The translations under genes were made by a program, and so were the position numbers. The notes below the pieces were generated by a model. The model searched no databases. It was given only the letters and a program-made list of their open reading frames with translations, and was not told the origin of the DNA. From Otatea glauca (lineage: Eukaryota > Streptophyta > Magnoliopsida > Poales > Poaceae), in NCBI GenBank assembly GCA_036346275.1, contig JAYEVK010000102.1, forward strand, positions 248,001 to 312,000: a stretch of 64,000 bases of DNA. The letters are read 5' to 3'. Below are positions 1-11,019 of this stretch, in pieces. Each line of letters opens with the position of its first letter. The stretch's first letter is position 1.

Positions 1-360
1 TATAACCTGGTTTGAACCATTTTGTATACGGTTCAAAATTGCGGGTCAGCGTTTTATCAGGACAGTAGCAATTTTTGAATTTTTAAAAATTCCACAAACT
101 TTAGAATAATCTGAAATTTTTATTAAAATATCATAAATGTGTCAGGACTCTCCAAAAACAATTTCAAAATTATTCAACATTGTTTGACCCACTTTTTCAT
201 TGTAAAAAGACCGAAATTTCGGGTATTTCGCCCAAAATTTTGATATTTTTGGCGAATTTTGTTTTTTCTCGGTAGAAAATGAACCGGATTTGAATTTTTG
301 TTTTTGAATTTCGGACGAGATTTGTCCGAAATACCTGAATTTCACCGAAATTTTAGAATC
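1..360. repeat. AT-rich dispersed repeat with ccgaaattt motifs
   Basis: The segment is full of short runs such as ccgaaattt and cgagattt and ends with accgaaatt followed by gaaacgaaatttgaatcctt-like text. The same vocabulary in the same order appears at about 27620-27940 and 34510-34800, so this is a diverged copy of the right-hand part of that repeat. No coding sequence is visible. The match was judged by eye and the superfamily is not known to me. Confidence 0.55.
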
Positions 361-1221
361 TGGTCAGGGGCGGTATTTTATCCGAAAACGAAATTTGAAT
401 CCTTGGGTGGCGGTACTAGTGAGAAGATGAGCACGGTTGAGGAGCAAGCAGCATCGGCCTGATGCTAGCCAAGATTTAGCTAGGATGACACTAGCCCTAG
501 ACCACCGCTTCATCACCGATCGCGCTGCTGGTCCTCTACTCATCACTGGCAGACCAAATCTGACGAGGTCAAGACCGAACCAGTACCGCTACATTAGTCT
601 CCTCCCCCTCCATCAAGCACGACACTAGTGAGCCCCCTAATGCGTTGCAAGCTGTGGAGGAGGGAGAACAGGAGAATCAGGGCAAGGGAAAAGCAAGTTC
701 ATCTGATGGTTCTGGAGTAAACAAGGAATAGGGTATTGGGAGCTCGTGCATTGCTTTACGTTGAGAGAACGATTGAGGAGATAAGAAAGTGAGTGGAGGA
801 GGGCTCCAGAGAGAAAGGGGATGGTAGGTGGTCAACATATGATATATTAGAATGGGTGGTCAGTGTTTAGGATGATATGGATGGATAAGGATAAGGTAGG
901 AGGAGCTGTGCGTTTGGACAGAACACCTCCCGTCAGACGACCGAACTGAAGCATTACCGAAGAAAGGGGAGGACTAGGAATCGGACATCTGATGGGAACT
1001 TCCCATCGAACACGTCGGCGCAACATTTTTTAACAGTGTGTGCAACAATTGTAATCATTGCTTGCAAAAAATGCACAATAATGGTGGGAATGTCGAGAGA
1101 AAAAAAATCTAAATTAGATGAAACCATGATTATAGAAGGTAGCTAGCTTTTAAAATGGTTCAGACATTGTAAACAAAAGAAAGTTACAAAAACACAACAA
1201 TACAACATTTGAAAAGAATAG
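361..1221. other. No gene recognised
   Basis: Short reading frames near 437-628 occur on both strands, have no recognisable domain, and sit in moderately GC-rich sequence. From about 1000 onward the sequence is AT-rich and does not match the partner of the LTR fragment that starts at 1222, so something was truncated here. Confidence 0.4.
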
Positions 1222-1406
1222 TTACTTTCTAGCATACATGTTTAGTCTAGTTTTCTTTCATGGTGTTAGATTATTTATCTTAGATTGATTCTTCAAGTTT
1301 GGTCATTATTTTATTAATTTCCAGAATTAATAAAAACCAAATAAAATTAGTTTTAGGTGTTAGTTTGCACTAATTCACCCCTCTTTTGGTGCGTCTCGAT
1401 CCTTCA
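1222..1406 (+). mobile_element. 3' end of a Sirevirus-type Copia LTR (element A, left)
   Basis: About 180 bp starting at ttactttctagcat reappears at 25499-25672 with few differences. It ends in ccttca directly before an initiator tRNA-Met primer site. The typical Copia LTR tail attcaccc-ctc-tgcgtctcgatc is visible. The two copies diverge to the left of 1222, so only the right end of the LTR survives. The pairing suggests they are the left and right LTR remnants of one outer element into which the intervening elements inserted. Confidence 0.65.
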
Positions 1407-1407
1407 A

Positions 1408-1420
1408 TTGGTATCAGAGT
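1408..1420 (+). other. Primer binding site of element A
   Basis: TTGGTATCAGAGT immediately follows the LTR end. It is complementary to the 3' end of plant initiator tRNA-Met, the usual primer for plant Copia elements. Confidence 0.85.
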
Positions 1421-1456
1421 AGGTTTGCTTTAAATTTAATTTAACAATTAAAAAGC

Positions 1457-3602
1457 ATGGCGCATGTTGCATCTTTTTCTTTGACTAAATCTCCTATTTT
1501 TAATGGTGATGATTACCCTTATTCGAAAGTTCGCATGGAGTCATTTTTCAAATCCCAAGGGTGTGAATTGTGGGAAATTATAGCTAAAAAAATATGTAAA
1601 ACCTGAAAATATTATCACTAAGGAAGAAAAAGTGCTTTACACCTTGAATCAAAAAGCTATGAGTTATTTTTATAGTGCATTGTCTAGAGATGAGTTTAAT
1701 AGAATTTCTACATTAACAGCTGCTCATGAAATTTGGCATTCTTTAGAGATTATTCATGCAGGTACCAATGAAGTAAAAAAAATGCTAAAATTGAATTGTA
1801 CACACGTGAGTATGAGTTATTCAAGATGAACCCTAAGGAGACAATTAAGGTTTTTGGTACTCACTCTAATGAACTTGTTAATAAACTTTATGCCATAGGA
1901 AAAGTACTCTCACAAGAAGATCAATGTAGAAAATTGCTTAGGTCTTTAGATCAAAAAAATTTAACATGTTAAAGTGACTGCAATAAATGAGTCTAAGGAA
2001 TTGAGCTCTTTGAAACTAGATTCTTTAATTGGTTCATTGATGACATATGAGATGCGTATGAGTCAATTTAATAATGATGTTTCTATTGATACTTTCATTG
2101 CGTTAGCCACTGTTAAAGAGGAAAAGGATATTGATAACATGGGTTTTGATGAACTTTCACTTTTGTCTAAAAGAGTAAACAAAGCCTTTAGAACAAAATT
2201 TTCAAAGAATGATGAAAAAGGGTTTTGAAAAGGAAGAAGTGATCTTAGTGATATACAATGCTTTGAATGTGTTGAATTTGGTCATTATAAAAGTGATTGT
2301 CCCAAGCTTGCTAACAAGAAGTCTAGCTCTTTTCGCAAAAGTAAATTTTCAGGTAAGAAGATGAAGCATGTACTTCATAAGGCATTATTGAAGATGACAG
2401 AGGAGCTTGATCTCTCAAGTAACAGTGATGAGGATGATCCATTGGCATGTCTCGGCAAGGATGATGATATTGTTGATCTATGTCTCATAGGGAGGAACAT
2501 GGACAATGAGGACGACGACGATAAGGACACCGACGACGACAATGAGGTAACAAACTCTGAAATTTTTGAAGCTTTTTGTGCACATGAAAGAATTTCAAAA
2601 GCATTGATCAAGAAGTATAAAGCATTAAAATTGGAATATGATATGCTTCTTTCTTCCACTAGTAACAAGGATGATAAATGTGACTCTTGTGTAGAACTAA
2701 AAATGAAACTTGAAAAACCATGCAAATCTTGTGAAATTTTGAAAAATCCATTTTTTTATCTTGAGAATGCTTCTTGTGAGTCATGTGAAGTTTATAGAAG
2801 TGAGAATGCTTTGCTGAAATCTAGTTCTTCAACATGTGTCAATTGTCTGATCTTGCAAAAAGAGGTAGATTCCTTGCAAAATTCTTTAGTAAAAAAATGC
2901 TCTACTTTAGAGAATGATGTAAATAAGTTAGCAAATGGATTTTCTTGTGAGGACCTTGCTGGAATTAAGAGAAAATTAATTGAAATTGAAAAGCATCCTT
3001 ACACATTTTTAAGCAATAAATGTCCTGATCTTGCTAAAAAACAATTACTAGAAAATGACTTGAAAAAATGACAAATGGTGAGAAAAACTTGAATTTAATT
3101 CTTGATACATCAAAATGTTCATTTAAGAAGGAAGGCTTAGGCTTTGATAAAATTATATCTCACAACCAAGCACGTCAAAGGTTATTCTAAAAATACATGA
3201 CTTTCAAAGTGGCATTTCTATGAAAAAGATTCAAAATAGCATTGTGAAAAAATATTTTAATTGTGGAAAACTTGGACATGTTAAAACCAATTGTTATGCT
3301 AATTTAGGTCCAAAATTTTGGGATAAGTTCCATAATGTTAATTGCTATAACTGTGGTAGGATTGGTCATATTACTAGAAATTGTTTTGTGCATCCTACAC
3401 ATTGTTTTGAGGCTAATAAAATCAATTTCCAGCAAAGAAAAAATGTTGATTTTGATCCTAAAACTCCTCAAAAACAGCAAGCAACTTTGGAAATTACACT
3501 TTTATATAATACATATCGAACTAGAAGCCCGATTGAGTCTTATTGTACTAAAACATTGTGGGTTCACAAAAATTCTTTTAAAAACAGCAAGGTATCGAAA
3601 GC
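1457..3602 (+). pseudogene. Sirevirus-type gag, broken
   Basis: The reading begins with ATG at 1457 (MAHVASFSLTKSPIF), 37 bases after the primer site, followed by a Copia gag start (FNGDDYPYSKVRMESFF). It is then interrupted by stops and frameshifts; open stretches lie at 1632-1829, 1974-2228, 2361-3071 and 3220-3602. A zinc knuckle CFECVEFGHYKSDC is encoded near 2258, a second has lost its first cysteine (YFNCGKLGHVKTNC, near 3256), and a third is intact (CYNCGRIGHITRNC, near 3343). Between them lie an Asp/Glu-rich tract and a long Lys/Glu/Leu-rich, probably coiled-coil, segment with scattered CxxC pairs, as in the long gags of Sireviruses. Gag would form the capsid and bind RNA. No protease or RT follows, because the next element's LTR begins at 3603. 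Confidence 0.75.
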
Positions 3603-4380
3603 TGAAAGACCATGTGGAGGTCTATCCTTCTTTGTGATGAGTTATTGAATGTGTTTGAGCATTACGTGCTCATGTTTGAGCTTGTTTTTAACTCTATTTT
3701 GAATTTGAAGCAATTTGAGCTATGTCTGGATTTTTCGGTACTATTGACCATGTGAGAGCGGTAGCACCGGACTTGCGGAACTACCGGCACTGGGGGCGGT
3801 GTGAATTTTCCAGAGAGAGCCTTCGCTAGAGTTTTTAGGGTCTGCGGTACTACCGGCCATGAGCGGTAGTACCGAATGTGCGGTGCTACAAGCCCCAGAT
3901 GGCGGTAGTACCGACTTTATGAGTGAAGTTGCGATTAAGTTTTGATTTTGTGATGTTTATTGCATATCAATTTGGACATTGCTATGTGATGGGTTTTTCC
4001 ATGCCCTTGATGGTTGCAGGATGACAGTGCTAGGTTATGGTGAGGCGGAGGATGATCGGAACTAGGTGAGGTGTGCCAGAGGTCCAGACAGTCGAAAATC
4101 GCCGAGAATGATCGAAGACAGAGTCGCTACGAACCTAGGAGACAAGGAATGGATGAGATGCTAACCTAGAGCTGCTCGGATCAAGGAGGGCCATTGGATC
4201 GCAGTCTAGAGGATAGTGTAGCGGGTCATGTTAGTATGCTTTGAAAAGCGTGCAAACCCCGGTATGCTTGTGGGTTTTGGGTTATCCCATGTATGAGTGA
4301 ATGAGTCAATCCTAGTCCTTGATGGTGTTCCTTAGGGTTGAAGGGACTCATCCAAGGGTGGAGGATGACTCAAGGGTAGT

Positions 4381-4388
4381 ATAAATAG
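4381..4388 (+). promoter_or_regulatory. TATA box in first half of left LTR B
   Basis: TATAAATA lies in agtataaatagagg, at the same place as agtataaataaagg at about 11772 in the paired LTR. This is the expected core promoter for retrotransposon RNA. Confidence 0.55.
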
Positions 4389-4847
4389 AGGTGTAGGGGT
4401 AGCTCTCCTCTCTTTGAATGTTTTAGAGTTTTTTATGCTCCTTACAGCTTTGCCTACTTTATTGTGAGGCTTTGTAAACCTCCCTTCCAGAAATGAAATT
4501 TTCATCTACTCAGTTCTGAATTTACTTTCCATATTTATATTATGTCTTAAATTCAACATTTAAATTCCGCACTTTAAACTCTTGCAATTTACTTTCCACA
4601 CATTTGGATTAGCCTCCCTCCTTCTAAATCGAGGATTGATCTCATAAGTTCTTGTTTATTTGAAAATGTGTTTTGTAAAGAAGTTGTGCTTAATGCGATT
4701 ATTTGAAGTATGTGATTAACATATGCAAATGTATTTTGCATAGTATTGTGATCATGTGTTGATTCTCACAGAGCCCAAAGAATAAATCTTTAATGGTTTG
4801 GAGAAAAGTTTTTGTGAAAAACCGTGTTTTCTCCCTAAGGTCAGTCG

Positions 4848-5315
4848 TACCGCCTATGTAGGACCGGCAGTACCGCTGGGCCGGTAGTACCGCTTATGGA
4901 ATCCGTTACTTCTGCTTGGCCGGTACTACCGCCCTTGTAAGGCCGGTAGCACCGTAGGTCTGATGGTACCGCAGTTTGGCCGGTAGCATCGGAAGTGCTA
5001 CCGCCCCTCTAGTCGGTGTGAAAATTCTAGAGAGGCTATTTTGGGCGGTTTGGCGGTCCGGTGCTTCCGCCCATGGTAGATCGGTAGCACCGGAGGTCCG
5101 GTGCTACCGCTCCTCTGGGCGGTATAAAAATTCCAAAGGAGGTGTTTTTGTGATTGGCTCGGGTCTGGTGCTACCGGGGTCCAAGGTCGGTGCTATCGCT
5201 CGAGCGGTAGCACCGCTCTCAGTTGGCCGGTGCTACCGGATTTCCTCTAACGGCTAGTTTTGCATCCGTTGGCCTGAAGGCCGGTGCTACCGGTCCTAGT
5301 AGGGCGGGAGCACCG
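4848..5315. repeat. Cluster of CCGGTAGCACCGG-type motifs in both orientations
   Basis: More than a dozen copies of cggtagcaccg, cggtactaccg and the reverse form ccggtgctaccgg occur within 470 bp, for example near 4879, 4920, 4949, 5089, 5099, 5199, 5226 and 5281. Smaller numbers occur at 3765-3920, 11170-11360 and 12500-12550. Because both orientations are present, neighbouring copies can pair into stems. Sirevirus LTRs are known to carry conserved CpG-containing palindromic motifs; that these are the local equivalent is inference. Confidence 0.7.
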
Positions 5316-5369
5316 GATTTGCTGAGTTTTGCCCATTTCGACCCCCAACGGCTAGTTTAACTTGGAGGC

Positions 5370-5379
5370 TATAAAAGGA
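5370..5379 (+). promoter_or_regulatory. TATA box in second half of left LTR B
   Basis: CTATAAAAGG in a GC-rich surround, followed by the hairpin cluster about 60 bp downstream. It is the stronger of the two TATA candidates in this chimeric LTR. Confidence 0.6.
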
Positions 5380-5426
5380 GGCCTTGGGAGGCATGGGCTG
5401 GTGGCTGGAACATTTGGGTGTTTGTA

Positions 5427-5612
5427 GGAGTTGTGTGCATGTGTTGCCCTCTTCCATTTATTTCTTGAGCTAGTGTGAGCCTCTAATTGCATGTGTTGCA
5501 ATTAGGAAGGATTGAGAGCCTCTTGTGCATGTGTTGTACTTGAGGAAGAGCCTAGTGCATGTGTTGCACTTAGGAGATCACCGGAGTGCATGTGTTGCAC
5601 TAGGTGAAGTTC
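5427..5612 (+). repeat. Serial hairpins built on GCATGTGTTGC
   Basis: Five units share the core GCATGTGTTGC (near 5437, 5489, 5526, 5556 and 5588). In four of them the bases on either side change together so that pairing is kept: CTAATTGCA with TGCAATTAG (5483-5505), GTGCA with TGTAC, AGTGCA with TGCACT (twice), always around a TGTGT loop. Several have outer pairs as well, such as CCTC with GAGG. They lie just downstream of the TATA box and so would be in the 5' leader of the transcript. Confidence 0.75.
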
Positions 5613-6181
5613 AACCTAGAGGGCTTGACTTGTTACTCTTGGTGTTTGCCGACACCTAAACGGCGTGTGGAGGTATCATGCGCGGGAGCTCTCAATGGAG
5701 GTTGTGAGAAGCCCCAGCAAAGTTATGAAGGTCGGTGCTCACATACCTGGAGGGGGAAGAGCAACCACTAGTGGATTCGAGGTGGGTGCTCAATTCATGG
5801 AGCCGGTCCAATTCGTTTGGGCTAACCTCAACGTGGACTAGAGGAGACCGGCAAGTCTCCGAACACCACGGTAAAATGTATTGTGTTTCTTGTGCTTGTA
5901 TTGTGTTCATTATTTATATTCATAGAATTAAATTAATTGATTGCTTGTCTTTAGGATTGCAATATCTGTTAGAGAAATAATTAGTTAGTGCACATAGTGA
6001 GCCTAGTTGATTTAGGCTTTAATTGTCAAAACCTTAGTTTATCGTTTCCACATATAATAATTGTTAAGGTTTTGGCATTAAGGTATTTAGGGGTAAATTG
6101 CTTTGTAAAAATTTGTAGAAGTATTTTTTAAAAGCAGCCTATTCACCCCCCTCTAGTCGGTATCCTCGACCTAACATGACT

Positions 6182-9100
6182 TCACCAGGATGTGTTTCAT
6201 GGCGGACGCCAACGGCATTAGCAATTCTGAGCTCTACAGCGACTCGGACGAGGTTTGTAGGATGGGGAAGGGAGATGTATGGATTGTTGACTCCGGTTGT
6301 TCTCGTTATATGACAGGAGATTCTAGATGGTTGTCTTCCCTATTTTGAGCTTCCGGTGATGAGTTGATTACTTTTTGGGATGCTTCGTAGGGAGAGTCAT
6401 AGCTAAAGGTACCCTCTGCATTAATGAAAAATTTATTCTTAAAAACGTTGCCTTAGTGAGTAAACTACAACACAATTTGCTTTCTGTCTCTCAGCTTATC
6501 GATGACTCTTTCGGGGTAAACTTTAAGAGAAGTGCCTGTAGGATACTTGATTCATCTGGGGGGTTAGTTTGTGGGATCTATAGATTTGGGAGAGTCTTCC
6601 GTACTAATTTTTCTACTTCTTCTGGAGACTTTGTTCATTGTTTTATTGCTTCAGAGTCCCGTGATCTCTCATTCTGGCATAGGAGATATGGTCACATAGG
6701 CTTCGACCATTTAACCTGAGTTAGTAGCCACGACCTTATTCGTGGTTTACCAAAACTCAAGATGGTCAAAGACTTAGTTTGCTCTCCTTGCCGACATGGC
6801 AAGATGGTTGCTACTTCTCATCCTCCAGTCACTATTGTGATGACTAATCGAGTATTCTTGTCGAGATGGTTGCTACTTCTCATCATCCATATATCCCTTA
6901 GCAGAATGGCGTAGTAGAAAGGAAGAACATGACCTTTGTCGAGATGACCAAGATGATGCTAGATGAGTATAGTACTCCTAGGAAGTTTTGGGCTGAGGCT
7001 ATAGCTACTGCTTGTCATGTGTGTAATCGAGTATTCTTGAGAGCATATTTGCATGGCACTTCTTATGAGTTGAGGTATGGGCAAAAGCCTAGTGTTTCAC
7101 ATTTTCGTGTGTTTGGTTGCACGTGTTTCATTTTGAAGTCTAGGAACTTATATAAGTTTCAGTCTCATTCTTCTGATGGCATTTTTCTAGGTTACTCGAC
7201 TTCTTCTCGTAGCTGTAGGTTCTGGAGTTGTGAGGCGAATAGGATCATAGAGACCTGTGAGGTGACCTTCGATGAGGCTAGTCTAGGAGCTAGACCCGGT
7301 TTCCAGGCTCTTCTTCCCTCTCCGAGACCATCTTTGTAGAGGATGTGAGGATGATGGAGATGATAGTGTTCCACCTGATCCAGTCCCCTCTACACCTGAG
7401 GCGCCTTCTGTTTCTATTTTTGCACCTCAGGGAGACCAGTCGTTACCCTCAGTCTCTCCTGCAGCAAGTGGCTTTGATCCTGCCTCTTTTGTTCATGAGG
7501 TAGAGGCCGCTTCTGATTTTGGACCTCTCCACCATATTCATAGACATCATCCACCTGATTAGACTATTGGCGATCTGTTTGAGTGGGTCACTCGCTCAAA
7601 ATCAGGATTGTTCAGTTTTTGCCTCCACTCTGCCTTTGTTGCCTCCTTTGAACCGAAGGATATTTCTCATGCATTATCCGATGAGTTGTGGATTAATGCT
7701 ATGCATGAGGAACTTGAGAATTTCGAGAGGAACAAGGTATGGTAGCTTGTCGAGCTCTGATCTAGTCATAATATCATTGGGACTAAGTGGATGTTAAAAA
7801 ACAAGCAGAGTGAGGATGGGGTTGTCATTAGAAACAAGGTTAGGCTAGTTGCACACGACTTTTCTCAGTTCGAGGGTCTTGACTTTGAGGAGACATTTGC
7901 CCCTGTAGATAGACTAGAGGCTATTAGGATCCTGTTTGCATTTTCGGCATCCAAGGGCTTCAAGCTTTATCAAATGGATGTCATGAGTGCATTCCTCAAT
8001 GGGTATATTGAGGAAGAGGTGTATGTCAGGCAACCTCTAGGATTCGATAACCCCAAGTACCCAAATCATGTCTTTAGGCTTTTCAAAGCTTTATATGGAC
8101 TTAAACAGGCCCCTAGAGCTTAGTATGAGAGGCTTAAGTTCTATCTTCTTAGTCGTGGTTTTAAGATAGGTATAGTAGATAAGGCTCTGTTCATCAGACA
8201 CCATAATTCTTATTTTCTCCTCATCCAGATTTATGTAGATGATATTTTCTTTGGTGGCTCTTCGCACTCTCTTTTCTCAGTTTTCAGATGTGATGAGTAC
8301 AGAGTTCGAGATGAGCATGATGGGCGAGTTGAGCTACTTCCTTGACTTCCAGATCAAGAAGACTCGGGAGGGCACCTTCTTGCATCAAGACAAATACACT
8401 CGAGACCTTCTGAGGCACTTCGACATGTCTGATGGGAAGCCAGTGATGACTCCTATGGCCATCACTGTTGTCCTCGAGCCTGATAAGGATGGTGAGCCAG
8501 CTGATCAGAAGGAGTTTCGGAGCATGATCAGCTCTCTCTTGTACCTCACTACTTCGAGGCCGGATATATATTTTACTGTGTATCTGTTCGCTCAATTTCA
8601 AGCTTCTCCTCGTGCCTCTCACCACCAAGCGGTGAAGCGCATCTTAAGGTACCTTCCAGCCACTATTGACTATGGTATTTAGTACTTCTCCTCTTCTTGT
8701 CTGTCACTTAGAGCCTTTTAGATGCAGACTTTGTTGGCTGTAGGATAGATTGGAATAGCACTTCTGGCACTTGCCAATTCATTGTCACTTCTCTTGTCTT
8801 TTGATCTTCTAGGAAGCAGTCCGGAGTTGCACAGTCCACCGCTGAGGCCGAATACGTTGCAGCAGCTGGTTGCTGTAGTCAGGTGCTTTGGATGAGATCG
8901 ACTTTGCGGGACTTTAGGTTAGAACATAGATAGTGTTCCACTTTTCTGTGACAACACTTCTACCATTTGCATTGCCAAAAACCTAGTGCAACATTCTAGG
9001 ATCAAGCATATAGACATTATATATCATTTCCTTAGAGACCATGTGAAGAAGGGTGATATAGTGCTTCAGTTTGTGGAGAGTGACCACAAGATTGCCGATA

Positions 9101-9183
9101 TCTTTACCAAGCCTTTGGATAACTCTAGGTTTGTGGCCTTGAGAGGAGAGCTTGGTGTCGTATGTCCTTACGGCATATCTTGA
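6182..9183 (+). pseudogene. Sirevirus Copia pol, decayed
   Basis: Copia order is clear. The protease active site VDSGCSRYMTGD lies near 6286. The GAG-pre-integrase motif (FWHRRYGHIGFDHL, then CSPCRHGK) lies near 6672-6800. The integrase is missing most of its DDE core; only the region after the final glutamate motif (NGVVERKN, near 6907) and its C-terminal part survive. Reverse transcriptase runs from about 7740 with QMDVMSAFLNG (7975) and YVDDIFFGG (8232). RNase H runs to 9183, including HIDIIYHFLRDHV and ADIFTKPL. Stops interrupt several places, for example TAG at 8121 where the family has tryptophan (TGG). There is no gag before it. The element cannot encode its own complete machinery. Confidence 0.85.
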
Positions 9184-11019
9184 GGGGAGCTGATTTTGTA
9201 AATTTTGTATTATATTTATTTTCTTCCAGCATTTCCTTTCATTTGCATCTTCTGGGTGTTTTTAGGCTTACTCTTAGATTTCTGAATACACTTCACTTAG
9301 ACTTCTGGCATGTTTTGCATTAGCCTCTCATCTTATGCTATAGATTGTTATCATGCACAATTAGCTATTCTCTCTTCTCTCTAGGTTGAGTTACCTCACA
9401 ATCTTATAAGTCTAGCAGGTTTTGGGCCCCCTGGGTAGATATGGTCTATATGCACTCCCTAGTTTGGGTTTTAGAGTCAGCTTTCCTATGTTAGTCATTA
9501 GAGAAGATGAGAGCAAGTCCGAGCCATAGTGTTCTCTACTGTATTTTCTATGCTCTATAGCTACCCAGTTTGCAGTTTCTCAACTTCTTCTCCATATTAT
9601 GTGTTTCTTGTTTCTATTGAGTTCATTTGGACCTTCTTTTAGCTTAATTCTGCTAATAACTCAATATGAACCAGATTTGTGCCTAAAATTGATTCACTTG
9701 TTGAGGGGGAATTTGAGAACCTACATCATGCATTACATATAGACATCTTTAATAAGCTTTGTCTATTATGCAAATGAACTATCTTTCATGCTATGCACCT
9801 TGCTACTTTTCTGAACATCATTGCTAGCTTAGATATGTCTAAGTTCATTTTGATTCATCATGCTAAGCTTGCTAAAAATAAAATTGAGCTTTGATGAAAA
9901 CTTGGAGAAACTTGTAGCTTTTACTTGCTATGTTTCCTCTTTAGGTGTATATACCATGATTTGTGAAATCTTAGATTTCTACTAGAGTCCCTATAGCAAC
10001 TTGGGTTAAGCTAGTTTGATTCGTACTAGAGTCCTTCATATGCTCATAAATTTAAGTTCTAAAATGAAAAGAAAAGTTGACACTTTTTGTGCAAATTGAT
10101 CTCAACACATTACATTCATGAGACTGCTTCCTATTGCACTTGGGATGAACTTGGAATGTATTGTATATAACCAAGACCATTCTTTTAAGAGTCCTTCTTG
10201 AGATGGTTGTGATGGCTTGAGTTAATTACTCTTGAAAAATGCAAATAGAAAACAAGTGGGTAAATAATGCAAATAATGCCAAACATTTGCACCCCACTAT
10301 GTGCGTTAAAGTTTTAAACAAAAATTTGCATTATGAGCACGAAGGACCTTTTATGGACATCTAGCTTTCCCAAAGTGTTGATTAGGTTGAACTCTAGGAC
10401 TTCCATTTGATCCTTTATATGGCTTTCCTTCTAGCTTAGAAATTATGCTAAGTGTTGCACTTTTTAAAATCATGCAAAAATGACATAGTCTTACATGTGC
10501 TTGCTAGCAAGGATATTACATTTTGCACTTGGACATGTCTTAGATTAGCATAATCTGAACTTGAGTAGCTTGGTATCTTACTTTGTTCATGAGGTCCCTT
10601 AGATAATCTTCAAAGCTCTTTTAGGATTCATTTCATGCATACATATGAAAATGGGGGAAATGCCATCTTGATGCCTATATTGCCAAAAGGGGGAGAAACT
10701 GTAGAAAAGGCATCATTAAAGGATAAAAATGTGAATGCATCTTGGTTCTTATGATCATGGTAAAAAACTTGCTATTTCTTAGGATCATGAGCATACTTGA
10801 GCTTTTGTGAGTTTTTATTGGATTTCTAGAGCTTTTGTGGAAAACTTGTTATTTCTGTTGTCTTGCTCTAAAATCCTCCTTGCCTACTTGGTCATGATCT
10901 TATTTCCTCTTGCTTTGGACCAAGTGAGGTTTTGCAATCAAATTGCTTTCTTCTTTCTTCTTTTAAACTCAAATTTATGCCTTTTGGGTGTTTGTCAATA
11001 TACTCATCAAGGAGGAGAT
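9184..11019. other. Non-coding 3' region of Sirevirus B with several polypurine tracts
   Basis: No long reading frame is visible in 1.8 kb between the end of pol and the right LTR. Purine tracts occur at 9181 (tgaggggag), 9701 (ttgaggggga), 10651 (atgggggaaatg), 10683 (ccaaaagggggagaaa) and 11009. Multiple polypurine tracts in a long 3' spacer are a known Sirevirus trait, with the form GCCAAAAGGGGGAGA. Some Sireviruses carry an envelope-like frame here; I see none. Confidence 0.65.
11009..11019 (+). other. Polypurine tract next to right LTR B
   Basis: aaggaggagat immediately precedes the LTR start tgaaagac and would prime plus-strand DNA synthesis. Confidence 0.6.

Larger units (their letters stand above)
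3603..6170 (+). mobile_element. Left LTR of Sirevirus B, chimeric
   Basis: Bases 3603 to about 4638 align with 11020 to about 12021, starting at tgaaagac and running through ttctaaat. This pairs them as LTRs. Beyond 4638 the left copy continues with 1.5 kb unrelated to the right copy. That extra part has its own TATA box, dense CGGTAGCACCG-type repeats, a cluster of small hairpins and a typical LTR tail (tattcacccccctctag, ending about 6170). No tRNA-Met primer site follows; the sequence runs almost directly into protease. I infer fusion of two related LTRs plus deletion of the primer site and gag. Confidence 0.6.

Noticed and set aside
437..628. 63-codon frame near the window start
   Set aside because: No domain, no promoter or splice context, and a reverse frame of equal length overlaps it.
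4848..5612. CRISPR array
   Set aside because: Repeats are short, irregular, in both orientations, with no constant spacer length, and the genome is clearly a plant nucleus.
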